From positions 1,798,001 through 1,862,000 of the forward strand of contig CBDFIN010000012.1 of the NCBI GenBank assembly GCA_965248135.1: DNA of 64,000 bases, written 5' to 3'. The DNA comes from SZUA-100 sp965248135. Lineage in GTDB: Bacteria > Pseudomonadota > Alphaproteobacteria > Rhizobiales > Rhizobiaceae. Below the pieces are notes generated by a model. The model was not told the DNA's origin and did no database searches. It worked only from the letters and a program-made list of their open reading frames with translations. The first letter of the stretch is position 1; every line of letters starts with the position of its first letter. Below, piece by piece: positions 41,521-50,419 of the stretch. The translations under genes and the position numbers were made by a program.

Positions 41521-43476
41521 TCACCCCTTCTTGTTTTGCCGGTTCGCGATCAGATCATCTACCACCGCCGGATCGGCAAGGGTGGAGGTATCGCCAAGTG
41601 AACCAAAATCGTCCTCGGCGATTTTGCGCAAGATGCGGCGCATGATCTTGCCGGAACGGGTTTTCGGCAGGCTCGGGGCAAACTGAATCTTGTCCGGCGA
41701 GGCGATCGGGCCGATTTCGCGGCGCACCTGGGCAACCAGCTCCTTGCGCAGCTCATCACCCGGTTCGACCCCGGTCATCAGCGTCACATAGCAGTAAATT
41801 CCCTGTCCCTTGATATCGTGCGGATAGCCGACCACGGCGGCTTCTGACACTGTATCGTGGGCAACAAGCGCCGATTCCACTTCTGCTGTGCCCATGCGGT
41901 GGCCGGAAATATTGATCACGTCATCCACCCTGCCGGTGATCCAGTAATAGCCGTCCTCGTCGCGGCGGCAGCCGTCTCCGGTAAAATATTTGCCTTTGTA
42001 AGTGGAAAAATAGGTTTGTACGAAACGTTCATGATCGCCATAGACCGTGCGCATCTGGCCCGGCCAGGAATCTGTGATGCACAGGTTTCCTTCCGCTGCA
42101 CCTTCTATCGGTTTGCCATCATTGTCGACCAGCAGCGGCTGAATGCTGAAAAATGGCTTGGTTGCAGAACCCGGCTTCAGCGCGGTCGCACCCGGCAGCG
42201 GGGTGATCATGATACCGCCGGTCTCGGTCTGCCACCAGGTATCAACAATCGGGCTTCGGCCATCGCCGACGACATGATAATACCATTCCCAGGCTTCCGG
42301 ATTGATCGGTTCACCAACCGAACCGAGCAGTCTGAGCGACGAACGGTCAGTGGCTTTCACCGGGTCATCGCCGGCTTGCATCAGGGCACGGATCGCAGTT
42401 GGTGCGGTGTAAAAAATATTGACCTGGTGCTTGTCGCATACCTCCCAGAACCGCGACATCGACGGGTAGTTAGGCACCCCTTCGAACATCAATGTGGTGG
42501 CGCAATTGGCAAGCGGCCCATAGACAATATAGGAATGACCGGTCACCCAGCCGACATCGGCTGTACACCAGTAGATATCATCATCATGATAATCGAAGAC
42601 ATATTTGTGGGTCATCGCCGCCCATACAAGATAGCCACCGGTGGTGTGCAGCACCCCTTTTGGTTTACCGGTCGAACCGGATGTGTAGAGGATAAACAGC
42701 GGATCTTCGGCGTTCATCTCCTCCGGCGGACAATCGTCTGAAGCGGCATCCACCGCCTCGTGATACCAAATATCCCTGCCCTCGACCCAGCCGACATCGC
42801 CTCCGGTGCGCCTGACTACCAAAACATAGTTAACCTTGTTACCTTCTTTGGCAGCAATCTCGATGGCCGCGTCGGTATTGGCCTTCAGCGGTATAGGTTT
42901 GCCGCCACGAACGCCCTCATCGGCGGTGATGACAAAATTGGAATCGCAATCGTGTATCCGACCGGCCAGCGCATCGGGTGAAAAGCCGCCAAAAACAATC
43001 GAATGCACCGCCCCGATGCGGGTGCAGGCCAGCATGGCGTAAGCCGCCTGTGGCACCATCGGCATATAAATGGTCACCCGGTCGCCTTTTTTAACACCTT
43101 GAGATTTCATCGCATTCGACAACCGGCACACCTGCTGGTGCAATTCGCGATAGGTGATTTTGGCATCGTCCTGCGGGTCATCGCCCTCCCAGATGATCGC
43201 CACTTTGTCGGCATTGTGTTCCAGATGACGGTCGATACAGTTGGCCGAGACATTGAGTGTGCCATCCTCAAACCATTTTATCGACACATCTGAATGTTCA
43301 AAACTGGTGTTCTTGACCTTGGTATAAGGCTTGATCCAGTCGACCTGTTTTCCCTGTTCAGCCCAAAATCCATCGGGATCCTGGATGCTTTGGCGATACA
43401 TTTCCAGATATTTTGCCTCATCGGCATGGGCCGATTTTGCCAGCGCCTCAGGTACTGGATAAAGCATTTCCGACAT
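41521..43476 (-). CDS. acs: Acetyl-CoA synthetase
   Basis: A 651-residue AMP-forming acetyl-CoA synthetase. The RBS GGGGAG lies eight bases before ATG. The N-terminal domain has WVKPYTKVK-like WIKPYTKVKNTSFEHSDVSI. The ATP motif is LYTSGSTGKPKGVLHT near residue 262, the acetate pocket DTWWQTETGGI near 412, the hinge FTGDGCRRDEDGYYWITGR near 497, and the acetylatable lysine is in PKTRSGKIMRR near 608. It converts acetate, ATP and CoA to acetyl-CoA. It stands between nirN (same strand, 152 bases upstream) and a small membrane protein gene. There is no direct link to nir; own promoter expected. Confidence 0.97.
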   Translation of the reverse strand: MSEMLYPVPEALAKSAHADEAKYLEMYRQSIQDPDGFWAEQGKQVDWIKPYTKVKNTSFEHSDVSIKWFEDGTLNVSANCIDRHLEHNADKVAIIWEGDDPQDDAKITYRELHQQVCRLSNAMKSQGVKKGDRVTIYMPMVPQAAYAMLACTRIGAVHSIVFGGFSPDALAGRIHDCDSNFVITADEGVRGGKPIPLKANTDAAIEIAAKEGNKVNYVLVVRRTGGDVGWVEGRDIWYHEAVDAASDDCPPEEMNAEDPLFILYTSGSTGKPKGVLHTTGGYLVWAAMTHKYVFDYHDDDIYWCTADVGWVTGHSYIVYGPLANCATTLMFEGVPNYPSMSRFWEVCDKHQVNIFYTAPTAIRALMQAGDDPVKATDRSSLRLLGSVGEPINPEAWEWYYHVVGDGRSPIVDTWWQTETGGIMITPLPGATALKPGSATKPFFSIQPLLVDNDGKPIEGAAEGNLCITDSWPGQMRTVYGDHERFVQTYFSTYKGKYFTGDGCRRDEDGYYWITGRVDDVINISGHRMGTAEVESALVAHDTVSEAAVVGYPHDIKGQGIYCYVTLMTGVEPGDELRKELVAQVRREIGPIASPDKIQFAPSLPKTRSGKIMRRILRKIAEDDFGSLGDTSTLADPAVVDDLIANRQNKKG

Positions 43477-43628
43477 AGAATTTCTCCCCGGGGAATAGAT
43501 GTGTTTTCACTTGTGCGCCAAACTGGCGCTTTTCTTATTCCATGTCATATCAATGGAAAAATCAACCGTCCATTCGACTTGTGGCGAAGCCGGTGGTGGT
43601 GGCATGGGTTGCAAAACAGCAACTTCAA

Positions 43629-45149
43629 TCAGTGGCTGGTGCCTTCAGAAAACGTGATCTTGTTGTGGACATTATATTTGCCCGCCGGCTTGACCATTTT
43701 TATTCGCTTCACTTCGGCAAATGTTTTGGCATCGTAAACAATCAGGGCTCCGTCCATTTCCCAAATGCTGAGCAGCGCATGGTTGCCGTATTTGTCAAAC
43801 TCCACGTGAGCCGCCGTTTTGCCAGGTGCCGGTCTCAGTGTCTTGACTACCTCCAAAGTGCGTTTGTCGATAATATGGACAAGATCACGGTTGGGTCCGA
43901 AAAATACCCCGGCCCAGGCATAGGGTGTGTTTTCATGGCTGCGCATGAAAAACCCCGGCCCTTTGGTCTCAATCGTCTTGATCACCGTCCAGTTTTCCAT
44001 TTCGATAACGCTTATGCGGCCTTCGCGCAGGTGCGGCGTCGCCATAACCCGACGGCCCTGATAGTCAAAGGTTATGCCCGAACCCATGTGAGGCAAGCCC
44101 GGAAGGGCAATATCAGTGACGGTTTTGCCGTTCTCCAGATCGATGACCCGGGCGCTCTTGCCATCGCGTGAGGAGCCAAGCACGTGCCGATAGGGTTGAT
44201 CGAAAAAGAAATCATCCAGCGGTTCGCCGGTCTTGATCCTTCTTAGGGCAAACATGCCTTTGTCGGTGTTCGCGGCTGCCACATCGGTGGAAATCTCCCA
44301 TGCCTCATCGACATCTTTAAGGGCTGCTATAAAGCTCGCGCGTGGACGGGCCTGATAGACCGCGCTTACACGGGAACTTTCACCGCTCTTGGATTTTACA
44401 TCGAAAATCCGGTCAATGGTCAGATCGGCAGCGTTGAGAATTACCAGAGAGTGGGGCAGATAGTTGGCGACCGCAAGCGTCGCCCCGTCAGACGAGATTG
44501 CCATGTTGCGGGTGTTGATGCCGGCCCGCACCTCGGCGATGGTTTCCAAGGTATAGAGATCAAACTTGGTGATCCAGCCATCACGCGAGGCAAAAAAGAC
44601 GAACCGCCCGTCGGGCGTGAATTTAGGTCCGCCATGCAGGGCAAAACGGCTTTCGAACCGGTGGATTGGCTCGAATGTATCACCGTCGAGAATGGTGATA
44701 TGGTGGTCGCCCTGTTCGACCACGACAAACAGATTGAGAGGATCGGCCTTGTATCGCGGCTTCTTGATCCATGGATCGATCTCTACGGCTGCACTGCGCG
44801 TGGCATTAATTTCTTTCTCGCCCCATTTAGGGATGAAGGAAAGTCTGGTGTAGATGAAGTCTCTCAGGCTTGAAATCTGGGCAGCGGTCAATACCTCCCC
44901 AAAGGCCGGCATCTGGGTGGCAATGCGGCCCTCGGCGATAACCTTGATGGCCTTTTTCTTGCGCAGTCGTTTCAGGTTTTGTGGCAACAGCGCCGGGCCG
45001 ATGCGTCCCAGCCGGTCATCGCCGTGACATTCGGCGCAATGTTGTTTGTAGAGCCCCACAACGCCGGTTTCGGCAATGGCTCCACCGGTGGCAAGGGCCA
45101 AGCTGACACCAAGCGCCAGCAGCCTAACGATAATCAGCTTCCGCCACAT
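43629..45149 (-). CDS. nirN: NirN, c-type cytochrome/heme d1 protein (dihydro-heme d1 dehydrogenase)
   Basis: A 506-residue periplasmic protein. The ATG at 45149 overlaps the nirJ end by 26 bases and follows AGGGGATC. Signal peptide residues 1-26 (LALGVSLALATGGAIA). The N-terminal cytochrome c domain has heme motif CAECH (C38, C41, H42), then an eight-bladed d1-type propeller (residues about 130-500) resembling NirS and NirF, ending TFSEGTSH. NirN performs the last step of heme d1 formation and helps load NirS. It is the final gene of the nir accessory operon. Confidence 0.92.
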   Translation of the reverse strand: MWRKLIIVRLLALGVSLALATGGAIAETGVVGLYKQHCAECHGDDRLGRIGPALLPQNLKRLRKKKAIKVIAEGRIATQMPAFGEVLTAAQISSLRDFIYTRLSFIPKWGEKEINATRSAAVEIDPWIKKPRYKADPLNLFVVVEQGDHHITILDGDTFEPIHRFESRFALHGGPKFTPDGRFVFFASRDGWITKFDLYTLETIAEVRAGINTRNMAISSDGATLAVANYLPHSLVILNAADLTIDRIFDVKSKSGESSRVSAVYQARPRASFIAALKDVDEAWEISTDVAAANTDKGMFALRRIKTGEPLDDFFFDQPYRHVLGSSRDGKSARVIDLENGKTVTDIALPGLPHMGSGITFDYQGRRVMATPHLREGRISVIEMENWTVIKTIETKGPGFFMRSHENTPYAWAGVFFGPNRDLVHIIDKRTLEVVKTLRPAPGKTAAHVEFDKYGNHALLSIWEMDGALIVYDAKTFAEVKRIKMVKPAGKYNVHNKITFSEGTSH

Positions 45150-46335
45150 GGCGCGATCCCCTAAATGGTGTAAGACGCAGGCGCGGCGCATCTTGTTCTA
45201 GCCCGATTTCCTGATCGCTGAGATAGCAGGCGGGATCCTCCGCCCATGGATCGCCGGTGAGCTGCATGGCGCGCACCCTCGTGTTGCCACCGCAGATGTC
45301 GAAATAGGCGCAGCCACCGCAACGGCCTTTGATGGTTCGCGGCGATTGTTTTAATCCTGCCATGACCGGATCGCTGGTATCCTGCCAGATTTCGCCAAAC
45401 GGCCGTTGTTTGACATTGCCAATGGTGTAGTGCCACCACATGGTATCGGGATGCACATCGCCGACATTATCGATATTGGCGACGTTCACGCCGGTTGAAT
45501 TACCGCCCCGCTGGGCCAGTTTGGCGCGCAGATTACCCACCTGATCGGGAAAATTCCTCATCGCCCATAACAACAGATAAACCCCGTCGGCATCGTTGTT
45601 ACCGGTGACGAATTCTCGGCCGCCACCGTTGAGCGCATCCTCATAGGCAATTTTGAACATCGTATCCATCATGGTGCGTGTTGCGGCAAGTTCGGCATCG
45701 TCCTGTCGGTTTTTATTACCGCGTCCGGCATAGGAAAGATGGGAGAGATAGAATTTGTCGATGTTCTCGCTTTCCATCAGTTCAAGCATTTCCGGTAACT
45801 GATGAATATTGTCGATGGTCGCGGTAAAGCGCATGCCCACCTTGATACCGCAGTCTCTCGCCAGCCTTATACCGGCGAGCGCGTCATCATAGGCGCCCTT
45901 TTTGCCGCGAAAAGCGTCGTTCACCGGGCCGATGCCATCGAGGCTGACGCCGAGATAATTATAGCCAATGGCGGCGATTTTTTCGATATTGGTTTCGTTG
46001 ATCAGCGCGCCATTGCTGGAAAGGCCGACATAGAACCCCATCTTTTTGGCCCGCGCGGATATTTCAAAAATATCAGGCCGCAACAACGGCTCGCCACCGG
46101 AAAGTATCAGCACAGGCACCCCAAAGGCCTGTAGTTCATCTATCACATTGAATATCTCGCCGGTATTCAATTCACCGGGGAAATCCACATCAGCCGAAAT
46201 CGAATAACAGTGTTTGCATTTCAGGTTACAGCGGCGAATGAGGTTCCAGATAACCACCGGGCCAGACGGCGAACGAGATGGCCGAAACGGCGTTGGAGAG
46301 ATCAGCTCTTTCATGAACTGACTAAGTCTAAACAT
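45124..46335 (-). CDS. nirJ: NirJ, radical SAM enzyme of heme d1 synthesis
   Basis: A 403-residue radical SAM protein. The CxxxCxxC motif is RRCNLKCKHCYS (C36, C40, C43), with the GGEP-type SAM motif LILSGGEPLLRPD near residue 78. The C-terminal part has extra cysteines typical of the PqqE/NirJ (SPASM-like) group (GRCGGCAYFDICGGNTRVRA and WAEDPACY). NirJ removes propionate side chains from a siroheme-derived intermediate during heme d1 synthesis, in the cytoplasm. Its ATG overlaps the nirH end by eight bases. Confidence 0.95.
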   Translation of the reverse strand: MFRLSQFMKELISPTPFRPSRSPSGPVVIWNLIRRCNLKCKHCYSISADVDFPGELNTGEIFNVIDELQAFGVPVLILSGGEPLLRPDIFEISARAKKMGFYVGLSSNGALINETNIEKIAAIGYNYLGVSLDGIGPVNDAFRGKKGAYDDALAGIRLARDCGIKVGMRFTATIDNIHQLPEMLELMESENIDKFYLSHLSYAGRGNKNRQDDAELAATRTMMDTMFKIAYEDALNGGGREFVTGNNDADGVYLLLWAMRNFPDQVGNLRAKLAQRGGNSTGVNVANIDNVGDVHPDTMWWHYTIGNVKQRPFGEIWQDTSDPVMAGLKQSPRTIKGRCGGCAYFDICGGNTRVRAMQLTGDPWAEDPACYLSDQEIGLEQDAPRLRLTPFRGSRHVAEADYR

Positions 46336-46849
46336 CGCGCTTGTCCTCTTGGTGTAGCCGAAATCCGGTTTTTTTCAGGATTCTGGTCGAGTAAATAACA
46401 TCATGGCTACGGCAAACACCGTTGAGGATGAAGTCGATCGCCTCGACCTTGTCTTCAACCTCCTTGCGCGATTTGCCGTGCACCATGGCGAACAGATTAT
46501 AGGGCCACAACGGCCGCCGTCGCGGGCGGCGGTAGCAATGGCTTACATAATCGAGCGCACCGATCAATTCTCCCATTTCATCGACACGATTATCCTCGAC
46601 ATCCCACACCGACATGCCATTTGCCGAATAACCCAGCCGGTAATGATTGGGCACCACACCGATGCGGCGAATAATGCCCCGGGACGCCATCTGATCAATG
46701 CGGAATTTCACTTCATTTGGCGACAGATCGAGTGCATCGGCGATGACGTCATAGGGCCGTGCCACCAAGGGCAATCCTTCCTGCGTTTGCGCGATTATCC
46801 GCCGGTCTGTGTCGTCGATAATTGGCTGGTCATGCGCCAGACTGTTCAT
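46328..46849 (-). CDS. nirH: NirH, siroheme decarboxylase-type subunit
   Basis: A 173-residue Lrp/AsnC-like protein with a winged helix near residues 12-60 (DTDRRIIAQTQEGLPLVARP) and an RAM-like fold containing GIIRRIGVVPNHYRLGYSAN and GMSVWDV, with conserved His and Arg. NirD, NirL, NirG and NirH together decarboxylate siroheme to didecarboxysiroheme on the way to heme d1; despite the fold they are enzymes. This one is of the NirL/NirH type (FAMVHGKSRKEVE, SHDVIYSTRILKKTG). It overlaps nirG by four bases (ATGA). Confidence 0.9.
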   Translation of the reverse strand: MNSLAHDQPIIDDTDRRIIAQTQEGLPLVARPYDVIADALDLSPNEVKFRIDQMASRGIIRRIGVVPNHYRLGYSANGMSVWDVEDNRVDEMGELIGALDYVSHCYRRPRRRPLWPYNLFAMVHGKSRKEVEDKVEAIDFILNGVCRSHDVIYSTRILKKTGFRLHQEDKRDV

Positions 46850-47307
46850 GCTTCCAGCCTCAATCCAATGAAATATTCCTTTTCCTTGGGCAAATTGAAC
46901 ACCTCAAGTCCGGTTTCCCGTTCAATTGCGGTGATCACTTCACTGATTTGCCCAGGCGATTCGGTGGCGATGACAAACCACATATTGAGCGCGTGGGAGC
47001 GGGCATAATTATGCGCCACCTGATGGTGGGTATTGACCATGCTGGCGACCTCGTCAAATCGTTCTTCGGGTACACACATTGCCGCAAGGGTCACCGCACC
47101 GCCCAGCGCTTGTGAATTATATAACGGTCCAAATCGGCTGACTATGCCATTTTCTATCAATGCGCCGATGCGTGCCAAAAGATTGTCCTGCTTGATGTCC
47201 TGCCAAGAAGAAACCGCCTTGAATGGCTCATCGACCACTGGGAAACCCCCTTGCAGGGTGTTGATGATTTGCCGGTCGACGGCATCAAGTTCAGTTGCTT
47301 TTCTCAT
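46846..47307 (-). CDS. nirG: NirG, siroheme decarboxylase-type subunit
   Basis: A 153-residue Lrp-like protein. The ATG at 47307 overlaps the nirL end by four bases; an earlier in-frame start would add a non-conserved leader. Signature parts are DAVDRQIINTLQGGFPVVDE, NGIVSRFGPLYNSQALGG and QVAHNYARSHALNMWFVIAT, as in the NirD/NirG type. It joins with NirH, NirD and NirL in siroheme decarboxylation for heme d1. D versus G naming rests on gene order (D-L-G-H). Confidence 0.88.
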   Translation of the reverse strand: MRKATELDAVDRQIINTLQGGFPVVDEPFKAVSSWQDIKQDNLLARIGALIENGIVSRFGPLYNSQALGGAVTLAAMCVPEERFDEVASMVNTHHQVAHNYARSHALNMWFVIATESPGQISEVITAIERETGLEVFNLPKEKEYFIGLRLEA

Positions 47308-47822
47308 TCCACCACCCCTGCTGCCGGCTGAGGGGCGGAAAAGCGGGCACCGGTTTGCTTGAAACGGCGGCATGAAAACAGTGTCTGACTAGGAAAGCCT
47401 TCAAGCCCGGCATTGTGTTTCAATTGGATAATGTGCTGTTCCACCAATTGGCGCTGGCGCCCGTGGATCATGCAGTAGAGATTATAGGGCCACACACCGG
47501 GCTTGCGCGCCCTGCAATAGCAAAGGGTGACAAAATCATGCGCCACAACGCCCCGCGCCGCCTCGTCAACCTGATTGTCGGGGATATCCCATACCACCAT
47601 GGCGTTGGCGCAAAAACCCAGTTGCCGGTGTTGCAAAACCAGCCCGAAACGGCGGATAATGCCCAGATGGCGCATTCTTTCCAGCCGATAGATGACATCG
47701 TCTTCACTGGTTCCCAGTTTTTCGCCAATTGCCGCAAAAGGCCGTTCGCACAGCGGCAAACCGTCTTCGATTGCCGCCAGCAGCGCCACATCCTCAGCTT
47801 CGACAGTGATGTCCATCCGCAT
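47304..47822 (-). CDS. nirL: NirL, siroheme decarboxylase-type subunit
   Basis: A 172-residue Lrp-like protein of the NirL/NirH type (GIIRRFGLVLQHRQLGFCAN, MVVWDIPDNQVDE, CMIHGRQRQLVEQHI, FSCRRFKQTGARF). I chose the ATG at 47822, two bases after the nirD stop; a TTG two codons earlier and an ATG two codons later are possible. It acts with the neighbouring paralogues in decarboxylating siroheme. The C-terminal ~10 residues (PQPAAGVVE) are a variable tail overlapping nirG. Confidence 0.88.
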   Translation of the reverse strand: MRMDITVEAEDVALLAAIEDGLPLCERPFAAIGEKLGTSEDDVIYRLERMRHLGIIRRFGLVLQHRQLGFCANAMVVWDIPDNQVDEAARGVVAHDFVTLCYCRARKPGVWPYNLYCMIHGRQRQLVEQHIIQLKHNAGLEGFPSQTLFSCRRFKQTGARFSAPQPAAGVVE

Positions 47823-47824
47823 GT

Positions 47825-48271
47825 TCAAAGCGTAAATCCCAGGTCAATATGGTAAGCTTTTTCAAGAGGCAATTTGACAGTTTCCAGCCCGGTCTTGTGC
47901 TCGATACGGCAAAGCACCTGCTCAAGATCGTCAGCATCTCTTGCTGTCACCACAAACCACAGGTTCAGTTCGTTTTCCCGTTCGTAGTTGTGATTAACCT
48001 GCTCTTCTGCGCCGACAGTGGCGGCGACTTTTTCAAGGTCATCGGGCGGCACCCGCATGGCGATGAGGGCGCTTTTGCCCACCGTGTTGGGGCGTACAAT
48101 GGCGCCAAGCCGAGATAAAACACCTTTTTCCTGCAAGCTCTCAACCATCGCCATCACATCGTGTTCAGCCAAACCGAGTTTGGCGCCGATGGCGGCGAAC
48201 GGCCTTGGTGTCAGCGGAAAGTCGCGCTGCCAGCCGTTAACAAGTTTATTTTCAAGCGGTGTCAGTTCCAT
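47825..48271 (-). CDS. nirD: NirD, siroheme decarboxylase-type subunit
   Basis: A 148-residue Lrp-like protein starting ELTPLENKLVNGWQRDFPLT. The ATG at 48271 overlaps the last bases of nirF (TGA at 48275-48273). NirD/NirG-type features are GVLSRLGAIVRPNTVGKSAL and QVNHNYERENELNLWFVVTA. It forms the siroheme decarboxylase with NirL. Four separate paralogous genes (D, L, G, H) are kept here rather than the fused nirDL of some species. Confidence 0.9.
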   Translation of the reverse strand: MELTPLENKLVNGWQRDFPLTPRPFAAIGAKLGLAEHDVMAMVESLQEKGVLSRLGAIVRPNTVGKSALIAMRVPPDDLEKVAATVGAEEQVNHNYERENELNLWFVVTARDADDLEQVLCRIEHKTGLETVKLPLEKAYHIDLGFTL

Positions 48272-48272
48272 C

Positions 48273-49445
48273 TCACAACCCGATCCGTCCAGCACGCCAG
48301 GTGAAGAAAATGCCGCTCGGCGCTGTCGCCGTAAGAGATTTGATCTTCCTCATAGTGCGGGTGTCATAAATATCCACCCGGTTTTCATCGCGCACCGAAA
48401 TCCACACCTGCTCACCGCGAGGGGTGAATTCCATGTGCAGGATCGCTTTGCCCGGCTTGAATTCTTTGATGATCTTGCCCGTAGGCACATCGATCACCTG
48501 AATTGTGTCATTGCGCGGATGGGCGAAATTGACCCAGATCTGGCGGCCATCCGGCCTTGCCATGACAAACACCGGCTGACCATGGGCCTTGATCGCACCG
48601 ATTTGTTCGAAACTCTCACCATCGACAGCCAACACCTGGTGATGACCAACCGCCGGCAGGTAGAAATTGCCTCCCGCGCGCGCCCAGCCCTCCAGATGCG
48701 GCATTTTGTAGACGGGCAGGGGTTTTTCGCCGCGGCCATAACCGTCGAGGATGCGCCTGACTGAGAGTGTTGGTGCCCAAAGATCGACCAGCGCCATGCC
48801 ATCCTCGCCAAACAGGCCGGCGATATAATAGCGGCCATCGCCGCTGATCAGCGCATCATAGGGTTGCAGGCCGATGTCTTCCAGTTTGGTGATTTGCGGC
48901 TTTCCACCATCAAGACAGGTGACGCAATCTGCGATCCATATTTCCCCGGCATCGTAAAGAGTAAAGACAAATCGGTTGCCCGGCGCATCGACCAGGCCAA
49001 CGGTTTTTGACAAATCATTATTGCCGTAGCGTGCCGGAATATCGGCAACCAGTTCGAGCGTTTTGGTATTGAAAATCCGCACGCCGCCCGGCTGGTAATT
49101 GGAAACCGCGAGCAATCTGCCATCATCCGAAATGGCACCACCGATTGAATTGCCGGCCTGTACAATGCGCCTCACCAGCTTTTTCTCAAGCAGATCAATC
49201 TTGCTCAGGCCGCCATCGCGGCCGAAGACAAAAGCAAAACGCGCATCACGTGAATAAACGATCGAGGCGTGGCTGAGATCGCCAAGATTTTCAATGCGCG
49301 CCAACGAGGTGATGCCGCTTGTTTCGACAATCTGCACCGAACCTGCAGTGCGTTCGATGATAACACCCAGATCGCCGGTGCCACGCAGTTCCTGCGCCTG
49401 GGCGCCCCAGGTGAGTATCAGCAAAAAGGACAGCAAACGGATCAT
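48273..49445 (-). CDS. nirF: NirF, heme d1 biosynthesis protein (d1-type propeller)
   Basis: A 390-residue protein. The ATG at 49445 overlaps the nirC stop (TAATG). The N-terminus IRLLSFLLILTWGAQAQ is a signal peptide, so NirF is periplasmic or membrane-attached. The body is a d1-like beta-propeller without a cytochrome domain (VYSRDARFAFVFGRDGGLSK, GGAISDDGRLLAVSNYQPGG, HLEGWARAGGNFYLPAVGHH). NirF is a dehydrogenase-like factor in late heme d1 synthesis and interacts with NirN and NirS in studied denitrifiers. Confidence 0.93.
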   Translation of the reverse strand: MIRLLSFLLILTWGAQAQELRGTGDLGVIIERTAGSVQIVETSGITSLARIENLGDLSHASIVYSRDARFAFVFGRDGGLSKIDLLEKKLVRRIVQAGNSIGGAISDDGRLLAVSNYQPGGVRIFNTKTLELVADIPARYGNNDLSKTVGLVDAPGNRFVFTLYDAGEIWIADCVTCLDGGKPQITKLEDIGLQPYDALISGDGRYYIAGLFGEDGMALVDLWAPTLSVRRILDGYGRGEKPLPVYKMPHLEGWARAGGNFYLPAVGHHQVLAVDGESFEQIGAIKAHGQPVFVMARPDGRQIWVNFAHPRNDTIQVIDVPTGKIIKEFKPGKAILHMEFTPRGEQVWISVRDENRVDIYDTRTMRKIKSLTATAPSGIFFTWRAGRIGL

Positions 49446-49786
49446 TACGGCAATCCTTGCTTTAAGACCCTGGCGATCCAATTGGCATCGTCATTGCTCA
49501 ACAGGCCCCGCCAGGGTGGCATCGGCGTTCCGGCGACGCCATCCAAAATGATTGTGTTGATGTCGCTGACCGTCAGTTCCTCAAGCGCTTGCGGCAACAG
49601 CGGCTTGCCAAGACCGCCCTTCATGGTCATGCCATGGCAGGAACCACAATCCTGGCGCACCAGATTGACCAGTTCCCCCTGGCGCATGTTGCTCGGTTCA
49701 CCGGTGGCAGAAGCCGCCGGCAATACCAGGGCGAATATTATCAGCGATGCGCCCAGCGCCTTGGTCAATATAATTCTCCTTGCCAC
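49445..49786 (-). CDS. nirC: NirC, monoheme cytochrome c of the nir cluster
   Basis: A 113-residue periplasmic cytochrome c. I chose the GTG at 49786 because the chain from there is a clean signal peptide (ARRIILTKALGASLIIFALV, cleaved near ASA). The longer frame starts inside an FNR-type box and would be untranslated. The heme motif is CGSCH (C47, C50, H51), with the axial Met probably in GTPMPPW near residue 88. NirC donates electrons to NirS or takes part in heme d1 maturation. It is the first gene of the accessory nirCFDLGHJN operon, with its own FNR-like site upstream. Confidence 0.88.
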   Translation of the reverse strand: MARRIILTKALGASLIIFALVLPAASATGEPSNMRQGELVNLVRQDCGSCHGMTMKGGLGKPLLPQALEELTVSDINTIILDGVAGTPMPPWRGLLSNDDANWIARVLKQGLP

Positions 49787-49856
49787 CGGCAGCTTGTGTT
49801 TCCGCGTCGGCCTTTGCCAGTTTAAAGAATGGTAGATTTCGGGGGTGTTTCTTGCC

Positions 49857-49870
49857 TTGACTTTAATCAA
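49857..49870. promoter_or_regulatory. FNR/NNR-type box upstream of nirC
   Basis: TTGACTTTAATCAA fits TTGAY-N4-RTCAA exactly. It is about 70 bases upstream of the nirC GTG and just past the cupredoxin stop, so the nirCFDLGHJN genes probably have their own anaerobic/NO-responsive promoter. Confidence 0.65.
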
Positions 49871-49877
49871 GACGGCT

Positions 49878-50339
49878 TCAGGGTTTAACCACCGTCGGCA
49901 TTACCGTGACCACGCCGCGCATGTCGTCCGATTCCCAATGGGGGCCGCACAGATAGGAATAGTCCCCCGGTGGCAGATCGAAAGTCATCTCGACCTTTTC
50001 TTCCACATCTGGAAAGATGCGTTCCGATTCCTCAAAACCCCGTTGTTTGAACCAGACGGAATGGGAGGTGCGCTTGTCGACATTTATCCAGCGCACGATT
50101 GTCCCTTGCGCGACTTCGAGATTGGGCGGGCAAAAGGTAAATTTGTGCATTTTGACAATTGTCACCTCTTCTTCAGATGACGGTTTACCATAGATTTGCT
50201 GATACCGCTGTTCTGCTGCGGCGCAGATTTCAGTTTTGTCCGCAGGCCCGGCTGCGTGGCCAGTGGTTGCGATGACAGAAAGTATCGAGCCAAGCAGCAG
50301 CGGTGCGGCGGTTTTTAAAACACTTTTACCAACGGTCAT
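49878..50339 (-). CDS. Cupredoxin (type 1 copper protein) of the nir cluster
   Basis: A 153-residue periplasmic copper protein. The ATG at 50339 has GGAG seven bases upstream. The signal peptide is about residues 1-30 (LLLGSILSVIATTGHA). A plastocyanin/azurin-like domain follows from residue 60, with the type 1 copper ligands H93 (TSHSVWF), C131, H134 (YLCGPHW) and M140 (DDM). Cys39 and Cys70 in the mature chain may form a disulfide. It lies between nirS and nirC, where many denitrifiers have cytochrome c551 (nirM), so it may be the electron donor to NirS (inference). The His-to-Met spacing is longer than in plastocyanin. Confidence 0.85.
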   Translation of the reverse strand: MTVGKSVLKTAAPLLLGSILSVIATTGHAAGPADKTEICAAAEQRYQQIYGKPSSEEEVTIVKMHKFTFCPPNLEVAQGTIVRWINVDKRTSHSVWFKQRGFEESERIFPDVEEKVEMTFDLPPGDYSYLCGPHWESDDMRGVVTVMPTVVKP

Positions 50340-50393
50340 AAGATAACTCCATGATTGGATAAATGGCTTGCCCCGCATGATGTTAAAGACAAT

Positions 50394-50413
50394 CGGGCGG
50401 CCAAAGCCGCCCG
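50394..50413 (-). terminator. Strong hairpin between nirS and the cupredoxin gene
   Basis: Perfect eight-base arms CGGGCGGC and GCCGCCCG with a four-base loop, followed on the minus strand by ATTGTCTTT. It could end part of the nirS transcripts or stabilise their 3' ends. Confidence 0.65.
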
Positions 50414-50419
50414 TTGCAC

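Noticed and set aside
41521..43476. acs as part of the nir operon
   Set aside because: It is on the same strand as nirN, but a 152-base gap and its housekeeping role argue for its own promoter.
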